Of a stretch of 64,000 bases of DNA, positions 44,645-57,519 are shown piece after piece. The notes under the pieces were generated by a model. The model ran no database searches, was not told where the DNA came from, and saw nothing but the letters and a program-made list of their open reading frames with translations. Each line of letters opens with the position of its first letter. Position 1 is the stretch's first letter. The position numbers were made by a program, and so were the translations under genes. The stretch covers positions 196,001-260,000 of the forward strand of contig OW121847.1 in NCBI GenBank assembly GCA_933228895.1, read 5' to 3'. This DNA is from Platycnemis pennipes. Taxonomy: Eukaryota > Arthropoda > Insecta > Odonata > Platycnemididae.

Positions 44645-47600
44645 CTTATCACCTATAAGGAACCGAAGAAAACACGTTGCAAGTGCCTAACTCGGATTCG
44701 TCTTCCCGAGACAAAATGTACGCGTTAGGCCCAACCCTTTTGGAGTTTCTATAAGGACCGGTAAACAAATGGAAAAACTTATGAAATAAACCGAGTCTGC
44801 AATCGGACACCCTCCTGAGAACAACGACATCTCCGATTCGAAAGTTAGAATGCATCCCTTTCTGACACTCCTTCTGGCGGGCCTTTTCCAATTCTCAGCC
44901 GCGATGCGAATGAATGACTCCCCCCCGATTACGGCGTCTTCCGGGCGCACTAAGGGAAACGGTTCGGCGGTTTGCGACCGAAATGAGCATCAATTGGCGT
45001 CGTTTGCGCGGATCCGTGCCTCACTTCGTTGAGCCACCTGTTCACGAATGGCACAACCGCGATCCACGCCCTGTGTTCCCTGCTTCCACAAACCCTGAAC
45101 ACTCGAGACAATTCTTCCATAATCCTCTCGCTAAGGATTGGACTGCGGATGACGTATGGACGAGTATACGATCTTTATTCCCAGTCCTTCTAACTCATCC
45201 TTCCATCTATCGCAGGTGAACATCGTTCCATGGTCCGACAAGATTGCTTTGGGTATCCCACAAGGCGAAAAATATTTGTTTTTTAAACAGTTTAAACAAT
45301 GTTTCTCCTTAGTTTTGTTCAGCAAACCTGAACGAATCTGGAAAACACATCCACGCAAACGACAAGGTAACGAAAGCCCCCCTTACACCGCTACGTAGAT
45401 GTCCACAGCGAGGAGTTCACTCGGTCGTCTAGTCCCTATCCATATTAGGCCAATAGCATGGAAATCCGCCTCAACGTTATAATTCTTTACCCGGGGGTAC
45501 TGTTTAACTACTACGCTTATAGATGGTGCTGGTTGCGTTACTACAGAAGGCCCGTTCAATTTGAATTCAACGTGTCGTCGTATTATATATTTCGCCATAT
45601 TCATTACTCTTTTAGCGTTTTCCTGGTTTAAATTTAGAGATATAGAACTTACTTCAAATACGCAGGGTCTTAATTCATCTTCAATCTGCAATAGAAGTGG
45701 ACTTGGGCGTCACAGATAATAAAAACAATTGTTCCAGGCATGGAAATTGATGGCCTTTATTGATTAAAAAAAGTTACACATCCATTGCCATAACCTAAAT
45801 GAATGTCGCATATTTTAGGACAATAAATAATGGCACATTAAACATTTCTACAAATAATAAGTTATTATTAATATAAAAGAGGATTCTTACATTGAAGAAC
45901 CTTGGAAGAAAGAAGGAAATAATGACAAAAGCTGCCTATCTCATGCGAGATTTAGAATGCCACTTTCTGGAGGCCAATCATCACCTGGAATGAGAGTGGA
46001 GAAAGGATTCTTACTGGAGGTTTTTTTTTCATTTTTTAAGCGCAATTGTTTTGTGTTGATCATTAGGCTGGCTGATATTATTTAGTGAAATAACTATTGT
46101 AATACAACTAATTGTAATACAACTAATAATGTGCTACAACGTTAACAGTCACACTGAGAGAGAGGACTTAAAAATAATCAGATTCTCATTAAATCTTCAA
46201 ATTACGACGAGTTAGTGGAGAACCACTAAACTAACATATTCACCTAACTTAAGCATACTTTCATAAAAATACTTGGAAACTGGATGAAATGAAGTATGCA
46301 ACCCAATAAATCTATGGATAGTTATAACGTCTACATTACAAATATCAATATCAACTACAATCATGAAAGAAGCCTGAATGAATGAGGAAGAGTGAATACC
46401 CAAATGTGAGTGCCCACACTTACGAGCTGGTTGGCCATACAGACTCCGTACATTAAGGTTAAATTCATCTAGGGAGCTACAAGGGTGTTTTTTTTAGTAT
46501 TTACACAGACAATTAGTTTAGATACAGGAAGGAAATCTATTGCAGACACTTCCATTAGATTATATCTAAATTCAAAGTTCCTGACAGATCAACACATTCA
46601 GCAAGGCTGCACAATACAGCGTATTCTCATCTAAGTAACTACCAAATGGACCAAAAACAACACAAGAAGCTACTTCGTGATGAGATTACCATTCTCATCA
46701 GTGCGTGCTCAAGTGTGATAGGCAATACTAACGATAGTAACAATTGTCTTAACGCACTCGAGGGTTACTCACTGATATTTACGCCACAAGGCAGCACGAA
46801 AAAGCATATGCGTGACCAAATTCCGATGGTAGAAATGGCTTGAAAATATTTAATGCCAACACAATGCTAACATATAGTAACACAACCTATATGAAGAGAT
46901 AAATTCATCGAAAAACTTTAATGCCTTACCAAGTGTCCGTTCGTGGAATTGAAATATACTAAATTTCTGGATTAACAGCTGCTGACAGCGCAGAATTACA
47001 CATTTAGAGGCTTTACGTCGAATTTCAACACAATTACATCACTTCTTATGCAGCTAAACATAGGATAAACGGTCTTCATCACTGTTATTGCAAACGGAAA
47101 CAACAATTTCTCAACCGACTCTCAGCTTAAATGTAGAGTACGTTCAGGCGGACTGCGATCTTCGTTTGTCAAAGGTTTCGATGTCGTTGTAGTAAAGTTG
47201 ATATTACGCTTCTAGTAATCTAGATGCAACGTTGAATATCTAAAATTTAAATTTTAAGAAGAGCTGAGTAAATATTTTAATTTATAATATACGAAAACGT
47301 TTCATTAATAACCTACTACACTTATAGATGGCGTTACTGCAGGCGGTACCACATTCGCAATGCCAGTTGGAACCCTATGGCCAATAGTATCTGGTTTCGA
47401 TTGCTGCAGCGGTCTTCGTGACGCCGAAATGAGCATACATTTGGTGCGCGTAAGTGTAAACAACACTCTCTCGGACCTCTTGTGGCAACCACACACGATC
47501 ACGAACTCGATCATCGGGAGATGGAATTTTCTTAAATCTAATCCCACCTCCCACATGTTGCGGAGTCGGCCAATTTTCGTATGCGATCGTACCGTGCATC

Positions 47601-48084
47601 ATTCGGCAACTTGATCCCTTGAAAAAAATCCACGATAGGCCGCAAGACTTTGTGCGAGGTTTTTAAAATCATCCTCGGGTGTCAACTGAAGGTCCATCTC
47701 AGCTACGAGGCACTGTGTCCTGCTGTATAGCTGTTCTGCCGTCATCGAACGTCCTGCAGAGTATCGACTTAGCCAGTCTGCCACCACGTCCCCTGGACAA
47801 AATTCAACCGTAAAAGAATATACTTTCATCAAAACAGCCCCTCGAGTGAGTTGACTATTGTAAAATGACACTTGTTTAGAAACGAAAGTGCTTAATGATC
47901 GGTCATGATAACGAATTCTCTCCCTAATAAAAGCGTCCTAAATTTGGTTAGCGTCCAAAAGCATGCAAGTGCTCGGTCGTCGAGTACGCTAATTCGGGAC
48001 CTCTCAGTGACCGACTCGCAAAAGAAATGACTCGTTCGCAGTCGTCACCTCCTTTTTGAAATATGACAGCTCCAAGACCCCTGT
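44645..48084 (-). pseudogene. Gypsy-type LTR retrotransposon pol remnant (RNase H to integrase)
   Basis: Minus strand order: RNase H (SSDRGLGAVIFQKGGDDCER, near 48080-48000), then FTVEFCPGDVVADWLSRY (about 47810-47760), the integrase zinc region HQMYAHFGVTKTAAAIETRYYWP (47450-47375), the integrase core ELLAVDIYV (45425-45390), AILSDHGTMFT and IRHPQSNP (45250-45131), and the C-terminal GDVVVLRRVSD with FTGPYR (44830-44750). Stops are frequent. About 1.8 kb (45550-47310) of unrelated sequence splits the integrase. The upstream part is cut by the LINE ending at 48085. No LTR pair is visible. Confidence 0.78.
45550..47310. other. 1.8 kb insertion inside the Gypsy integrase
   Basis: The edges carry a short direct repeat (CTTATAGATGG followed by a GCGTTACT-type block at about 45516-45545 and 47320-47340). 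Inside is AT-rich sequence with AATAAA on the minus strand near 45755 and no recognised ORF. It may be a separate insertion; its type is unknown. Confidence 0.4.
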
Positions 48085-48770
48085 CACTACTGTCATCTAC
48101 ATATACATCTACATAATACCCTGCAAGCCACCACAACGGTGTGTGGCAGGGGGTGATTGCTCACCAAACATGCACTACATATCATGCATAAAAGAGGAAT
48201 AGTATTAATATAGTAGTCAGAACTACACTATTTAAAAAAAATAGAAATTGCAAAGAAAACATGCAAAAACATTCTGTTAGTAGGGTTAGCTTTAAGTACT
48301 CATACCAACATGCAGCTACCAATGCTATTCATTGCTACTCTCCGATAGGACATATTTACCGTTATTCGTATCTCTAATTGTGCGAGGGAAAAAGGACATT
48401 TTGAATCGGTCAGTTCGGCAATCAATTTCTCTAATTTTATGATTATGGTCCAGTCTGCCATAGTAAGTTGGGGTTCGTAAAATATTTTCAACATCATCAC
48501 TGAAAATATTTCCTTGGAATTTGTTTAAGAGATTAACTCTAAATTTTAACCTGCGATCTGACAATGATTCCCATTTCAATTCATTTAATAGACTGGTTAC
48601 GCTAGTAAGGTTATCATACCGTCCCTTTACAAATCTTTCCGATCTTCGCTGCACACGTTCAAGTTCATTACTTAGACCGATTTTGTAGGGTTCCCATACA
48701 CTGGCAGCATATTCCAAATGGGGTCTAACAAGGGAAAAGTAGCTGATTTCTCTTACATCATACTGTCTGT
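48085..48770 (-). pseudogene. 5'-truncated LINE 3' end (RT C-terminus, hairpin, GATGTA tail)
   Basis: Minus strand: LVRPHLEYAASVWEPYKIGL, LERVQRRSERFVKGRYDN, LLNELKWESLSDRRLKFRVN, RTPTYYGRLDHNHKIREIDC, RFKMSFFPRTIRDTNNGKY, then a 3' UTR with the hairpin GCAAGCCACCAC...GTGTGTGGC (48120-48150) and a tail of GATGTA-type repeats (48085-48115). It inserted into Gypsy RNase H sequence. It lacks everything upstream of the RT thumb region, as expected for 5' truncation. Confidence 0.85.
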
Positions 48771-49204
48771 CTGTAACGCTGGGCGAGGCCTAAAATAAAA
48801 TGGTAGGAAAGACGGAAACTGCGGAGGAAAGTTCGAGAGTTTAGAATGCATGTGAGGAATAATGCGCGTCCGTTCCGGTCGCCAGCGTGTTTACAGCTCG
48901 GGGCAGGCAAGCACAGCTGCTCACATTCCGACACATGGGGCTCTAGGGCCTTTGAACTTCCCTCGAGGTGACCGCGAACATTGTGCCGACAGCAAGGAAT
49001 CCGATTTTCTCGCAGAGCGATAGTGGCGGCGCTCTGTTTGTTGGGATACATTTTTCTCCTCTAGTAAACTCATGCAAACTTCATAAGAGGCCGTAGAAAA
49101 TGAAGCGTTTTGTGACGACGAGGCGAAATCATTATGAACAACTTCCGAACGTGATCATGGTGGGCAATTAGCAACAATAGTGGAATATAATTTCGATCAA
49201 TGCT
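48771..49204. other. No recognisable gene
   Basis: A 97-residue minus frame (49051-48758) has no signature. Nothing else is seen. Confidence 0.5.
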
Positions 49205-50400
49205 AAGGGTTGAGCCAAGATTAACCAAACAACTACTTACCCGGTCGACAACTTCCCGTGCGGTGCAGCCCGATGAGTAGGAGCGGGCCCGATGTCCAAG
49301 ATGCCGAATGTCCAGATTTCATCACAGCTAATTGGTTTTTGTACAAAGTGTGGATAATTCTTCGAGCATTGTAGGAAACTCCAATTCCTTTCAGAATTCG
49401 AAACATTGAATTCCAATCCACGTTGCCAAAAGCCTTCTCTAAATCCACAAATGCAATCAAGGTCGGTTTGTTCTTCTCCATTCTCTCCTCTATAAGCAGC
49501 CGAGGGGCCAATATTGCTTCTCTTGTACCCTTACTTTTCCTCAATCTGAATTGATCTTCATCTAGGAACTCCTCTGCTTTTCGTTCTATTCTTCTGTAGA
49601 CGATCCTTGTCAATATCTTCGATGCATGTGTCGTCAGGCTTATGGTCCTAAAATTTTCGCATTTCTCCGCTCTCTTCTTTTTGGGAATAGGAATGATGAT
49701 GTTTTTCTCGAAGTCCCTGGGTATTTCTCCTGTTGATTACATGTCGCAGATGATCTTATAAACATGGGCCAATGTCCTCTCTCTCGCATTCCTTATCAGT
49801 TCTGCGGGTATATCATCAATTCCAGAAGCCTTATTCATCCGAAGGTCCCTTATTGCTGCGTCGAATTCCGATCTCAATATTGATGCTCCCATATCATCCT
49901 TCTCGACTTCTCTTTCCTCCTCAATCACTTTCGTGCTGAGATTGTTCCCGTTGTATAAATCTTCCAGATATTATTTCCATCTCTTCACTTTGTCTTCATT
50001 TTCAATCAAAAGTTCTCCATTCTTGTCCCTTATAACATTGCTTCTTGTGCTTTTTTCCTTGAAGTGGTTCCTCATTATCCCGTAAGCAGCTTCCACCTTT
50101 CCGATGGTAAGGTTGTTTTGTACATCTTAGCACAGATTGTTCATCCACATTTCTCTAGCTTTCCTGGCTTTGCGACTTATTTCGTTCCTTATTCTTTTGT
50201 AGCAAAGCTGCCCTTCTTCAGTTTTCGAATTCTTGTACTTTCTTCTTTCTTCAATCAAATCTAAGACTTCTTCCGTGATCCATGGCTTCTTCTTTACAAC
50301 TTTTCTTCTTCCAAGAACTTCTTTTGCGGCTTCCTGTAGTCCACATTTAATGTTTTCCCAACGCTCTTTTACTGGTTTCTTTCCTCCCATACCCGTTATT
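49205..50400 (-). pseudogene. RTE-type LINE, linker and reverse transcriptase part
   Basis: Minus strand: ERWENIKCGLQEAAKEVLGR and KKKPWITEEVLDLIEERRKY (50390-50127), ASILRSEFDAAIRDLRMNKASGI then DDIPAELIR (49890-49790), a segment equivalent to IPIPKKKR, and the RT core ERKAEEFLDEDQFRLRKSKG, FVDLEKAFGNVDWNSMFRIL (49613-49400). The usual FDNVDW reads FGNVDW. The frame breaks up near 49260 before the FADD box. Both LINE ends are missing. Confidence 0.82.
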
Positions 50401-51129
50401 TAAAACGGTCACCTCTTGGTAAATCCTTTTGTTTGTAATCCTTTCCCAATACGTCTTCACACATATAAATGTGTCATATGAATGTAGTAAGTCTTCGTAA
50501 TCAGTCAAAAACCAATATACACTATGCGAGGCAGTTGAATTAGTTTCCTTTTTAATATTTATATGAGTTGAAAATATTATTTATATCTCTTTTTATTCAC
50601 TGAAATCAAAATTAGTCATTGTCTCTACACTAGGAAGGGGTCTACCAGCTTCAGTGCTCGTGTGGAAAATCACGCCTAGGGTGAACGGGAAGATCCATCA
50701 AGAGCAGAATTCGAGAACGTGACACGGATAAGAAACGTTTAAGCCTCTCCGCCATCTTGGAGTTTGTGAGGCCTGAACCGGTGCACTTCGGCAACGCAAA
50801 AGTTATTTACAACAAAAGCCGCACAACTATCCATAATTATCCATATAAACAAAGCTAATTCGATTGTAGTAGTATATGCGACCAGTGGGATCAATAAAGG
50901 AATAAGAAATGCGGAAATATCTCCAAGGTCTGTAATTAATTAATGTAAAGTACTAAGAAAAATATTTAGATAAATGCCATTATGCCATTTGAATAGGTTT
51001 AACAAAATATCATACTATTTATAGTAATTTGATTCACACGTGAAGGTGGCAGAACGGATTAATATCTCGATTAATAATATACCAAACATAGCAAATAGGA
51101 CATCATCTAACCAATAGCCTAGATGTTTT
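50401..51129. other. No recognisable gene
   Basis: AT-rich with no supported feature. Confidence 0.5.
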
Positions 51130-51690
51130 ATCGGCAAGATTTGTAAAGGGACGATACGATAATTATATTAGCGTAACCAGTCTATTAAATGAATTGAAAT
51201 GGGAATCATTGTCAGATCGCAGGTTGAAATTTAGACTTAATCTCTTCCACAAATTCCAAGGCAATATTTTCAGTGATGATGTTAAAAATATTTTACGAAC
51301 CCCAACTTACTATGGCAGACTGGACCATAATCATAAAGTTAGAGAAATTGATTGCCGAACTGACCGATTCAAAATGTCCTTTTTCCCTCGCACAATAAGA
51401 GATACGAATAACGGTAAATATGTCCTATCGGAGAGTAGCAATGAATAGCATTGGTAGCTGCATGTTGGTATGAGTACTTAAAGCTAACCCTACTAACAGA
51501 ATGTTTTTGCATGTTTGCTTTGCAATTTCTATCTTTTTTAAATAGTGTACTTCTGACTACTATATTAATACTATTCCTTTTTTATGCATGATATGTAGTG
51601 CATGTTTGGAGAGAAATCACCCCCTGCCACACACCCTTGTGGTGGCTTGCAGGGTATTATGTAGATGTAGATGTAGATGTTATGTCAAAT
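51130..51690 (+). pseudogene. 5'-truncated LINE 3' end, plus strand
   Basis: Same family as 48085-48770: RFVKGRYDNYISVTSLLNEL (from 51135), LKWESLSDRRLKFRLN, RTPTYYGRLDHNHKVREIDC, ending in SSNE stop at 51448. The 3' UTR has TGCCACACACCCTTGTGGTG, GCTTGCAGGGTATTATGTAG and the GATGTA tail (to 51690). The coding part is open for 84 residues, so this copy is comparatively fresh. Confidence 0.87.
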
Positions 51691-52552
51691 GTTAAATGTG
51701 TAGCCGAAAACTGTAAGAACTGTGTAGAAAAAGGTTCTGCGAGCGATGGATGTTAGCTGTAATACCTCCGTTGATCCACCTCTACCGCGAAACACAGAAT
51801 TGCCAACAATAAACACAACCAAATAATACAGTAACAATAAATATGTGAAAGGTCCACAAGGTACGGTACGATAACAGTCAATTGGGTAAGATTTGTGTTG
51901 TCATTTGTGTTGTTCGTTGGTGGTCGTATACTATAGCTTCGTCAACGTGTTAGGCGCCGGAATTCGGAGATAGGGAGAGAGAGATCAAAATAAGCACAAA
52001 ATATTATTCCTTTCCAATACTTCTGCCCTCCTTAGGATGTTCACCTTTTGCGGATCTTGAATGTCCGGGAGACAAATACCTATTTGCGTCCCAAGAGACG
52101 GAAAGTTTCACCTTCGTTCGGCCCTTTATATGCTGTACTGATATATACTGAAATGCAGCCAGCACTCAAGGGGAGTGCGGCGCAGGAGATCGTTTCGGGA
52201 GTTCGTTCCCGAATGTCTGGTCGGTCGACAGGAATCCGTCATCGGAAGCCGTTCCTTGGTAAGATCTAAGCTTTGCTCCATATTCCCCTCTCTCTCTCTC
52301 TCGGCTCTTCCAGTGTAAAGGTTCATTGCACATTCCCCCACTGCTTTGTATCACATTTCTATTTGTCATAATATAAAATCTGAGAAACTCACAACCAGTG
52401 TGGTGTACTTATTCTGACCATTCCGACGCTAAGGGCAAGAACCCATTTTGTCGGCGTGTCGCCGCGCCTAGCAACCTCGAAGGAGGGACGCTCGGGTGCG
52501 GGTCGGATGAGGCATAACAAACGATTATTCTACCATTCCTTGCTTTTTTAGA
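51691..52552. other. No recognisable gene; CT microsatellite
   Basis: A (CT)n run lies at about 52286-52302. Short frames at 52048-52369 are not recognised. Confidence 0.5.
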
Positions 52553-52816
52553 TGTAACCCTCCTCTACACTTTAAATAAATTGGCCAGAAGCAATATTTC
52601 ATTTAAGAAAGAAAAATATTCTCGAGTGTAGGCGTAACGCCCGCCACTGGCGTCAGTCGACCGCACAGTATTCTGGCGTCTTCTTCACACAGCACACACA
52701 CACAGGAACACACTCTTTCTCTCTCTTTCACCTTCTTCTCTCCAGTTGCAACCGGAAACATGCTCTTGAATCCCCTCTGCCCGTGCCATATTTGCGTCCC
52801 GGATATGTGACCGACG
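52553..52816 (-). repeat. 264 bp inverted-repeat arm, left
   Basis: Inverted copy of 62316-62577 with almost no differences. Outer end TAACCCTCC(T/C)CTACAC, inner end GTGACCGACG. Both arms encode, on opposite strands, the same frame (GTQIWHGQRGFKSMFPVATG then KVKERERVCSC). I recognise no protein, and the AC/CT-rich composition suggests UTR-like sequence. Confidence 0.9.
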
Positions 52817-53576
52817 CCCAAGGAAACACGAGGACAGCGAGCACCTTGCAGCGGCGGTCGGGGAAACCATCTTTACTTTGGCTTTCAGTGTTGTTTTCCT
52901 CACCTTTATCCTACTTCTCTCGCATAACATTTTAGCATGTCTCCCGCAACCTCTTTTCCACACTTCTCTCTTTCTCAAGAAAACACCATTTGTCACCCTC
53001 CATCACCCATCCTTCATATTTTACTCTCTGGGCAATCAACGCGAAAGACTGAGCGCTACTCAACTACAACTCAACCGATATTTTGTTTCTCTCTTACATT
53101 TCATTGCCTTCCAGACCCTATCTTCACCCCGTCATTCCTTGCTTTTCCTTTCCTTCTCGTTAATTAAATCATGCACCCCTTTTTAACCATTTTGTTTGAA
53201 ATCATTTTCCCAACAATACTTCACACCTATGAATGAGGTAAGTCTTCGGAAGCAGTCAAAAATAAATGATGCTATGCGAGTCAATAGAATTCGTTTCGTA
53301 CTTAATATTTAGCTGCGTTGAAAATAATTTTTTTGTCTCTCTTTATTTATTTAATGAAAATTTGTCACATCTTAAAATACGATTCACATACCAAAATCTT
53401 AAAGTCGTTATTACACCTATTTAAAGTGTACTTGAGCAATATCAGAAGGTGAGCATAGAACAATGCTGACTGAATATTCTGCACCCTATTCGTGCTCAAT
53501 ACATGTTTACGCGTTAATTCTATTCTCTGGTCCAGCAAAATATGAATGTTGTTTACAGCAATGCTTTTTTAGTTTT
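52817..53576. other. No recognisable gene
   Basis: Pyrimidine-rich at 52900-53160 with overlapping frames of low complexity; AT-rich afterwards. Confidence 0.5.
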
Positions 53577-54070
53577 ACCAGTTTATTAAATTAATTAAAA
53601 TGAGAATCATTGTCAGATCGCAGGTTCAAATTTAGAGTGAATCTCTTAAATACATTCGCAGATAATATTTTCAGTGATGAAGTTAAAAATATTTTGCGAA
53701 CCCCAACTTACTATGGTAGACTGAACCATGATTACAAAATTAGAGAAATTGATTGACGAACTGACAGACTCAAAATGTCCTTTTTTTCTTCGTACAATTA
53801 GGGATATGATTAGCGGTAAATACGAGTGTAGCAATGGATAACATTGGTAGCTCAATGTTGGTATAAGGACTTGAAGGTAACCCAACTAACAGCATGTTTT
53901 TGCATGCTTACTTTGCTATTTTTATTTTTTTTAATGGTGAAGTTTATACTAGTACATTAATACTAATCCTTTTTTATGCATGATATGTAGCGCATGTTCG
54001 GTGAGAAATCACTCCCTGCCACACTCCATTATAGTGGCTTGCAGGGTATTATGTAGACGTAGATGAATAG
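53577..54070 (+). pseudogene. 5'-truncated LINE 3' end, older copy
   Basis: Third member of the family at 48.1 and 51.1 kb. The coding blocks (RTPTYYGRLNH, EIDXRTDRLKMSFF) are frameshifted. The 3' UTR has CCCTGCCACACTCCATTATAGTGG, CTTGCAGGGTATTATGTAG and a short ACGTAGATGA tail at about 54050-54066. More divergent than the other two. Confidence 0.8.
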
Positions 54071-55639
54071 GTACTTATTGCAGGAAAAATTCAAGGGAAG
54101 TCGAAAGAAGAAATCACTTTCGTCTCCGTTTTTCCTCCTGCTGTGAGGGTAGATTCAATGGCCGTTGGTGATGTGGTTGCTTTACTGCAGCATACTTAAA
54201 TTTGAAATCTCGGTACAGAAAAGAAAATTTCTCCGAGAAATTGCCCATAAAGACGACTTCGCATGATTTCAGGGCGTCTCTGACTTTCAAGTAATATGCA
54301 GTTTCGAAATGAGCAATATGCCGTCATACTCCTATAATATTCTCAACAACGACCCCGCAGAAAATATCTACTTAATCTGAGTCTTTAGGAATAGAAAGTT
54401 TCCTAAGTTCATTGTTTGAAACGTATCGCTTCATGTAGAGTGTGTGTGGGAGGAATATTCACCACCGAAAAAGATGAAAAAGTTAGTAAAAGTATCAATC
54501 AGTTCATGGCTCCACGGACGACTACCGCTTATTGTACAGCTGGACTTTTATATGCTACTGCATCGGAGAACACATGTTCACTGTCAGAGGCATGTATTTG
54601 AACCGCGAAAGAGAGTAGAACTGTCGAAACCAGTTGTCCAAGACAAGAAACCAAGAAGTCAGTACTCCCAGGAAAAAACAAACAGCTTGAACACGGCTTT
54701 GAAATTGCAGGATCAAACACATGATATTGATAAATAAATTCCATAGATCAAGTAAATATCAGTTTTAAAAGAAATGAAAACAGCCAGTATCATTGGAAAC
54801 CGAGGACGAGATGACGTCTGTGTCTTATTCTCTCTGGGGCCGACCGTTGGCTAAGATCCTCGCCGAGGGGTTCGCAACTTCAAGAACAAGTGAACACCGC
54901 ATTTCCATTTCATCAATTTCTATCCATTTCTGTCCATTTCCATGTTTTTGGCATGTAGTTTCCCTCACCTTCCCACTAATTTTGTTGGTTGCCAACTGTT
55001 TTCACGCTTTTCAAACTATTTCCTCCCTTTCTGCCTTCGAACGCCCTCTTTTAATTCTGAAAAATGGGCTACCTCGCTGGAAAACATTCACCTTTGACCT
55101 GCGTCAATGAGTAGAATGGAGCAGCCGGCGGTATTACTCACTTCAGCTGCTAGGAGACTCACTTCCGTCTGTTGTGAAGGGCATTCTCATATCGTCAAAC
55201 CTGGCTTCGAGTTGTGCAGGATTCACGCTATTCTTACGCTGCACGGCCCGCCGCCGCCGCCGAAGGACGGTTCGCTTCGAGCCCGCCTTAGCCCAGATCC
55301 AAAAATGCGAATATCGCTTTTCATTTTCAATATTTCGCGTTACCGGCCTCACGAAGCGAATCCTCAATAATATGTAGAAAGTGGCCACTCGCGGCGCTAG
55401 CTGTCTCAGTACATGGGGCCTTTATCCTGCGGATTTAGGTAAATCCCAGCGTTTGGCTGCCCTGCCAGATTAAAATCGACGTCTTATTTACAAAATCGAC
55501 GGATGTTTCTGAAGCACAATTCTTCCTGATATAATGATGGCATAAAAAAATCAAAAATTATTCTGTTTAACATAAATATCTTATTAAGGTTAATTTAAAA
55601 ACAACCCCCATGGCTCTCCAGTTTTTACCCTCATGAAAG
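54071..55639. other. No recognisable gene
   Basis: Open frames at 54444-54737 and 54793-55370 overlap opposite-strand frames and match nothing I know. A (GCC)n run lies near 55246-55262, and CCATTTC-type repeats at 54900-54950 resemble those at 62.0-62.2 kb. Confidence 0.4.
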
Positions 55640-56200
55640 AAAAGTTGGAGACCACAATGGCCTTGCGTGGTAACATTAACTTTAACGGCTATAGTACTGC
55701 GAAGTGGAAGAAGGCAAGGGGAAAACACCAATTTATTATCCCGAGGAGTTGCAGCTACTCCACTCTTTTCTTTCTTATGAAGACGTGAAGGAACCCTCTT
55801 GAGTAAAATAATCCGGAGGTAAAATAGTCCCCCATTCGGATTCTCTTCAGTGTGATTTTAGGGCAGGGACGTGCGATCACTTCGGATCTGCCGAAGATTG
55901 GAGAACCTAAAGGTGGAAATGCGGAGAATGGACCTCGACATACTAGGAATCAGTGAATTGCTGAAGTGAATAAGATTGACCCAAGAGGGATACTTTTGGA
56001 GCGGAAGTTACAGAATTATTCTCACCGGATCACTGAATGGCAATGCCTGGAGTAGACATAATGCTCAGGAAGAGTGCAGGACTGCGTGTAAAGAAGGTAC
56101 TGCAGCACAGTGAAAGGATTATAATGGTGAAGATTGAGACTAAGCCTACGAATACCATTATGGTGCAAGGTTAAATGTCTAAGTCGGACCACGAAGATGA
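55640..56200 (+). pseudogene. RTE-type LINE, 5' UTR and endonuclease fragment
   Basis: Frameshifted homologue of 21390-22000: GGAGACCACA near 55650, TCCCGAGGAGTTGCAGCTAC, then endonuclease sequence (GACCTCGACATACTAGGAAT, AGGAAGAGTGCAGGACTGCG, ATTATAATGGTGAAGATTGA). It ends near AAGGTGATTACTCAG (about 56215). No long frame remains. Confidence 0.75.
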
Positions 56201-56544
56201 AGGTGATTACTCAGTGAATACCCTTCCCCACGTTTAAAATAGCGAAGACGAAAGTGACGGTGATCCAAGTAGGGCACATGATCTTTCCTCCTCTTGGGTC
56301 TGGGGTGGTTGTGATGAATGCAACATTCCAAAAAAAATTCCTTCCATTGGGAAATGTGGTCCGACAGTACTTTTTGATAATATAGTTGAGTCTTTCACAA
56401 ATATTTTTTGAGACATATCGAATCGAATAAGGCTACTTATGGAGTTTTGTTGTTTACTCAAGAGCTGGTTCAACATTTTCGATTACATAAACTCCTGATG
56501 GGCTCAAGACATAAGCAATAGTGGTAAAACTAATATAGCCCCTT

Positions 56545-57309
56545 TTTGAAAAAGGCTATTCGTTATGGTTAGACAATTATTATAATTCAACTGCTTATCA
56601 AAATTTTAACTGGATCACGGTACAAATGTTGCTGGAACTTAACGATTATCTTGAAAAAAATGTGCCAAAAGAGTTAAAGTTAGAAAAGTTGAGGAAAAGA
56701 CAACACATAGCAAAAGTTTGCGAAAGAATAATGGTTATGAAGTGGAAAGACAAAAAACCTGTTTCATTTATTTCAACCTTCCATTGCAATAATTTTCGTG
56801 AAACGGATGAAAAAACTAAACCAGTGAGTATTGTAGAATACAACACTACAATACGTGGTGTTGACCTAAAAGATAAAAAGTTTCAGCCATATTTATAAGA
56901 ATGCAAAAAGACTAAGAAATGGTATATAAAACTATTTAGAAGGTTATTGTATGTTTCGGTTCACAACACATTAGTAATATTCAATAGTGTTCAAAATAAG
57001 GTAGATCATCTAAACTTTCGTCTCCAGCTAATTCAGCGGCTCTTTGAAAAATACGGAGCTAGCTCAAACACATCGACCACTAGGAGACCTCCCACAAATC
57101 CGTCAGCACGCCGTTTAGTCGAGAGGGTCGAGAGACATTTCATTGAAAAAATACCGCCTACCGGGAAGAAGTCCAGGCCTCAGAGAAGATGCAGGGTGTG
57201 CTCAGCTAGAGACAAAAGGTGGGAAACAGTGTACTGGTGCCCAGACTGCAATTCTGGCTTATGTTTAGAAGAATGCTTCAACATTTATCACACGAAAGTT
57301 AACTTTTAG
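56545..57309 (+). pseudogene. piggyBac transposase C-terminal part, copy B3
   Basis: Seen: GYSLWLDNYYNST (from 56554; Asp codon 56572-56574 is the third catalytic Asp), NVPKELKLEKLRK, VMKWKDKKPVSFISTF, VEYNTTIRGVDLKDKK (56626-56898), then after a stop KKTKKWYIKLFRR and a long frame 56947-57309 ending in the cysteine-rich domain CRVCSARDKR, VYWCPDCNSGLCLEECFNIY. The C-terminal zinc-binding domain is complete, followed by the stop. The N-terminal half and first catalytic residues are missing. A polyA-rich region follows. Confidence 0.87.
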
Positions 57310-57519
57310 GACTCAAGTTTGCCAATTCTGAGTGAATAAACAAACAAAATTATTAGGAAAGATGTAACTAAAATTTTTATTATATAAGAACAACATTGTA
57401 GTATACCATACAAAATTTTCAAGTTATTATCATTGAAACTAACAAATATAAAAATAAATATTCCCAAAGGTGCACAAAATGGGATTCTTGTTAAATTTAA
57501 ATACCGCGAGTAGGGCCTG

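Noticed and set aside
47948..48136. 62-residue frame read as one RNase H protein
   Set aside because: The first ~12 residues come from the LINE 3' UTR and GATGTA tail; only the part from about 48080 down is Gypsy RNase H.
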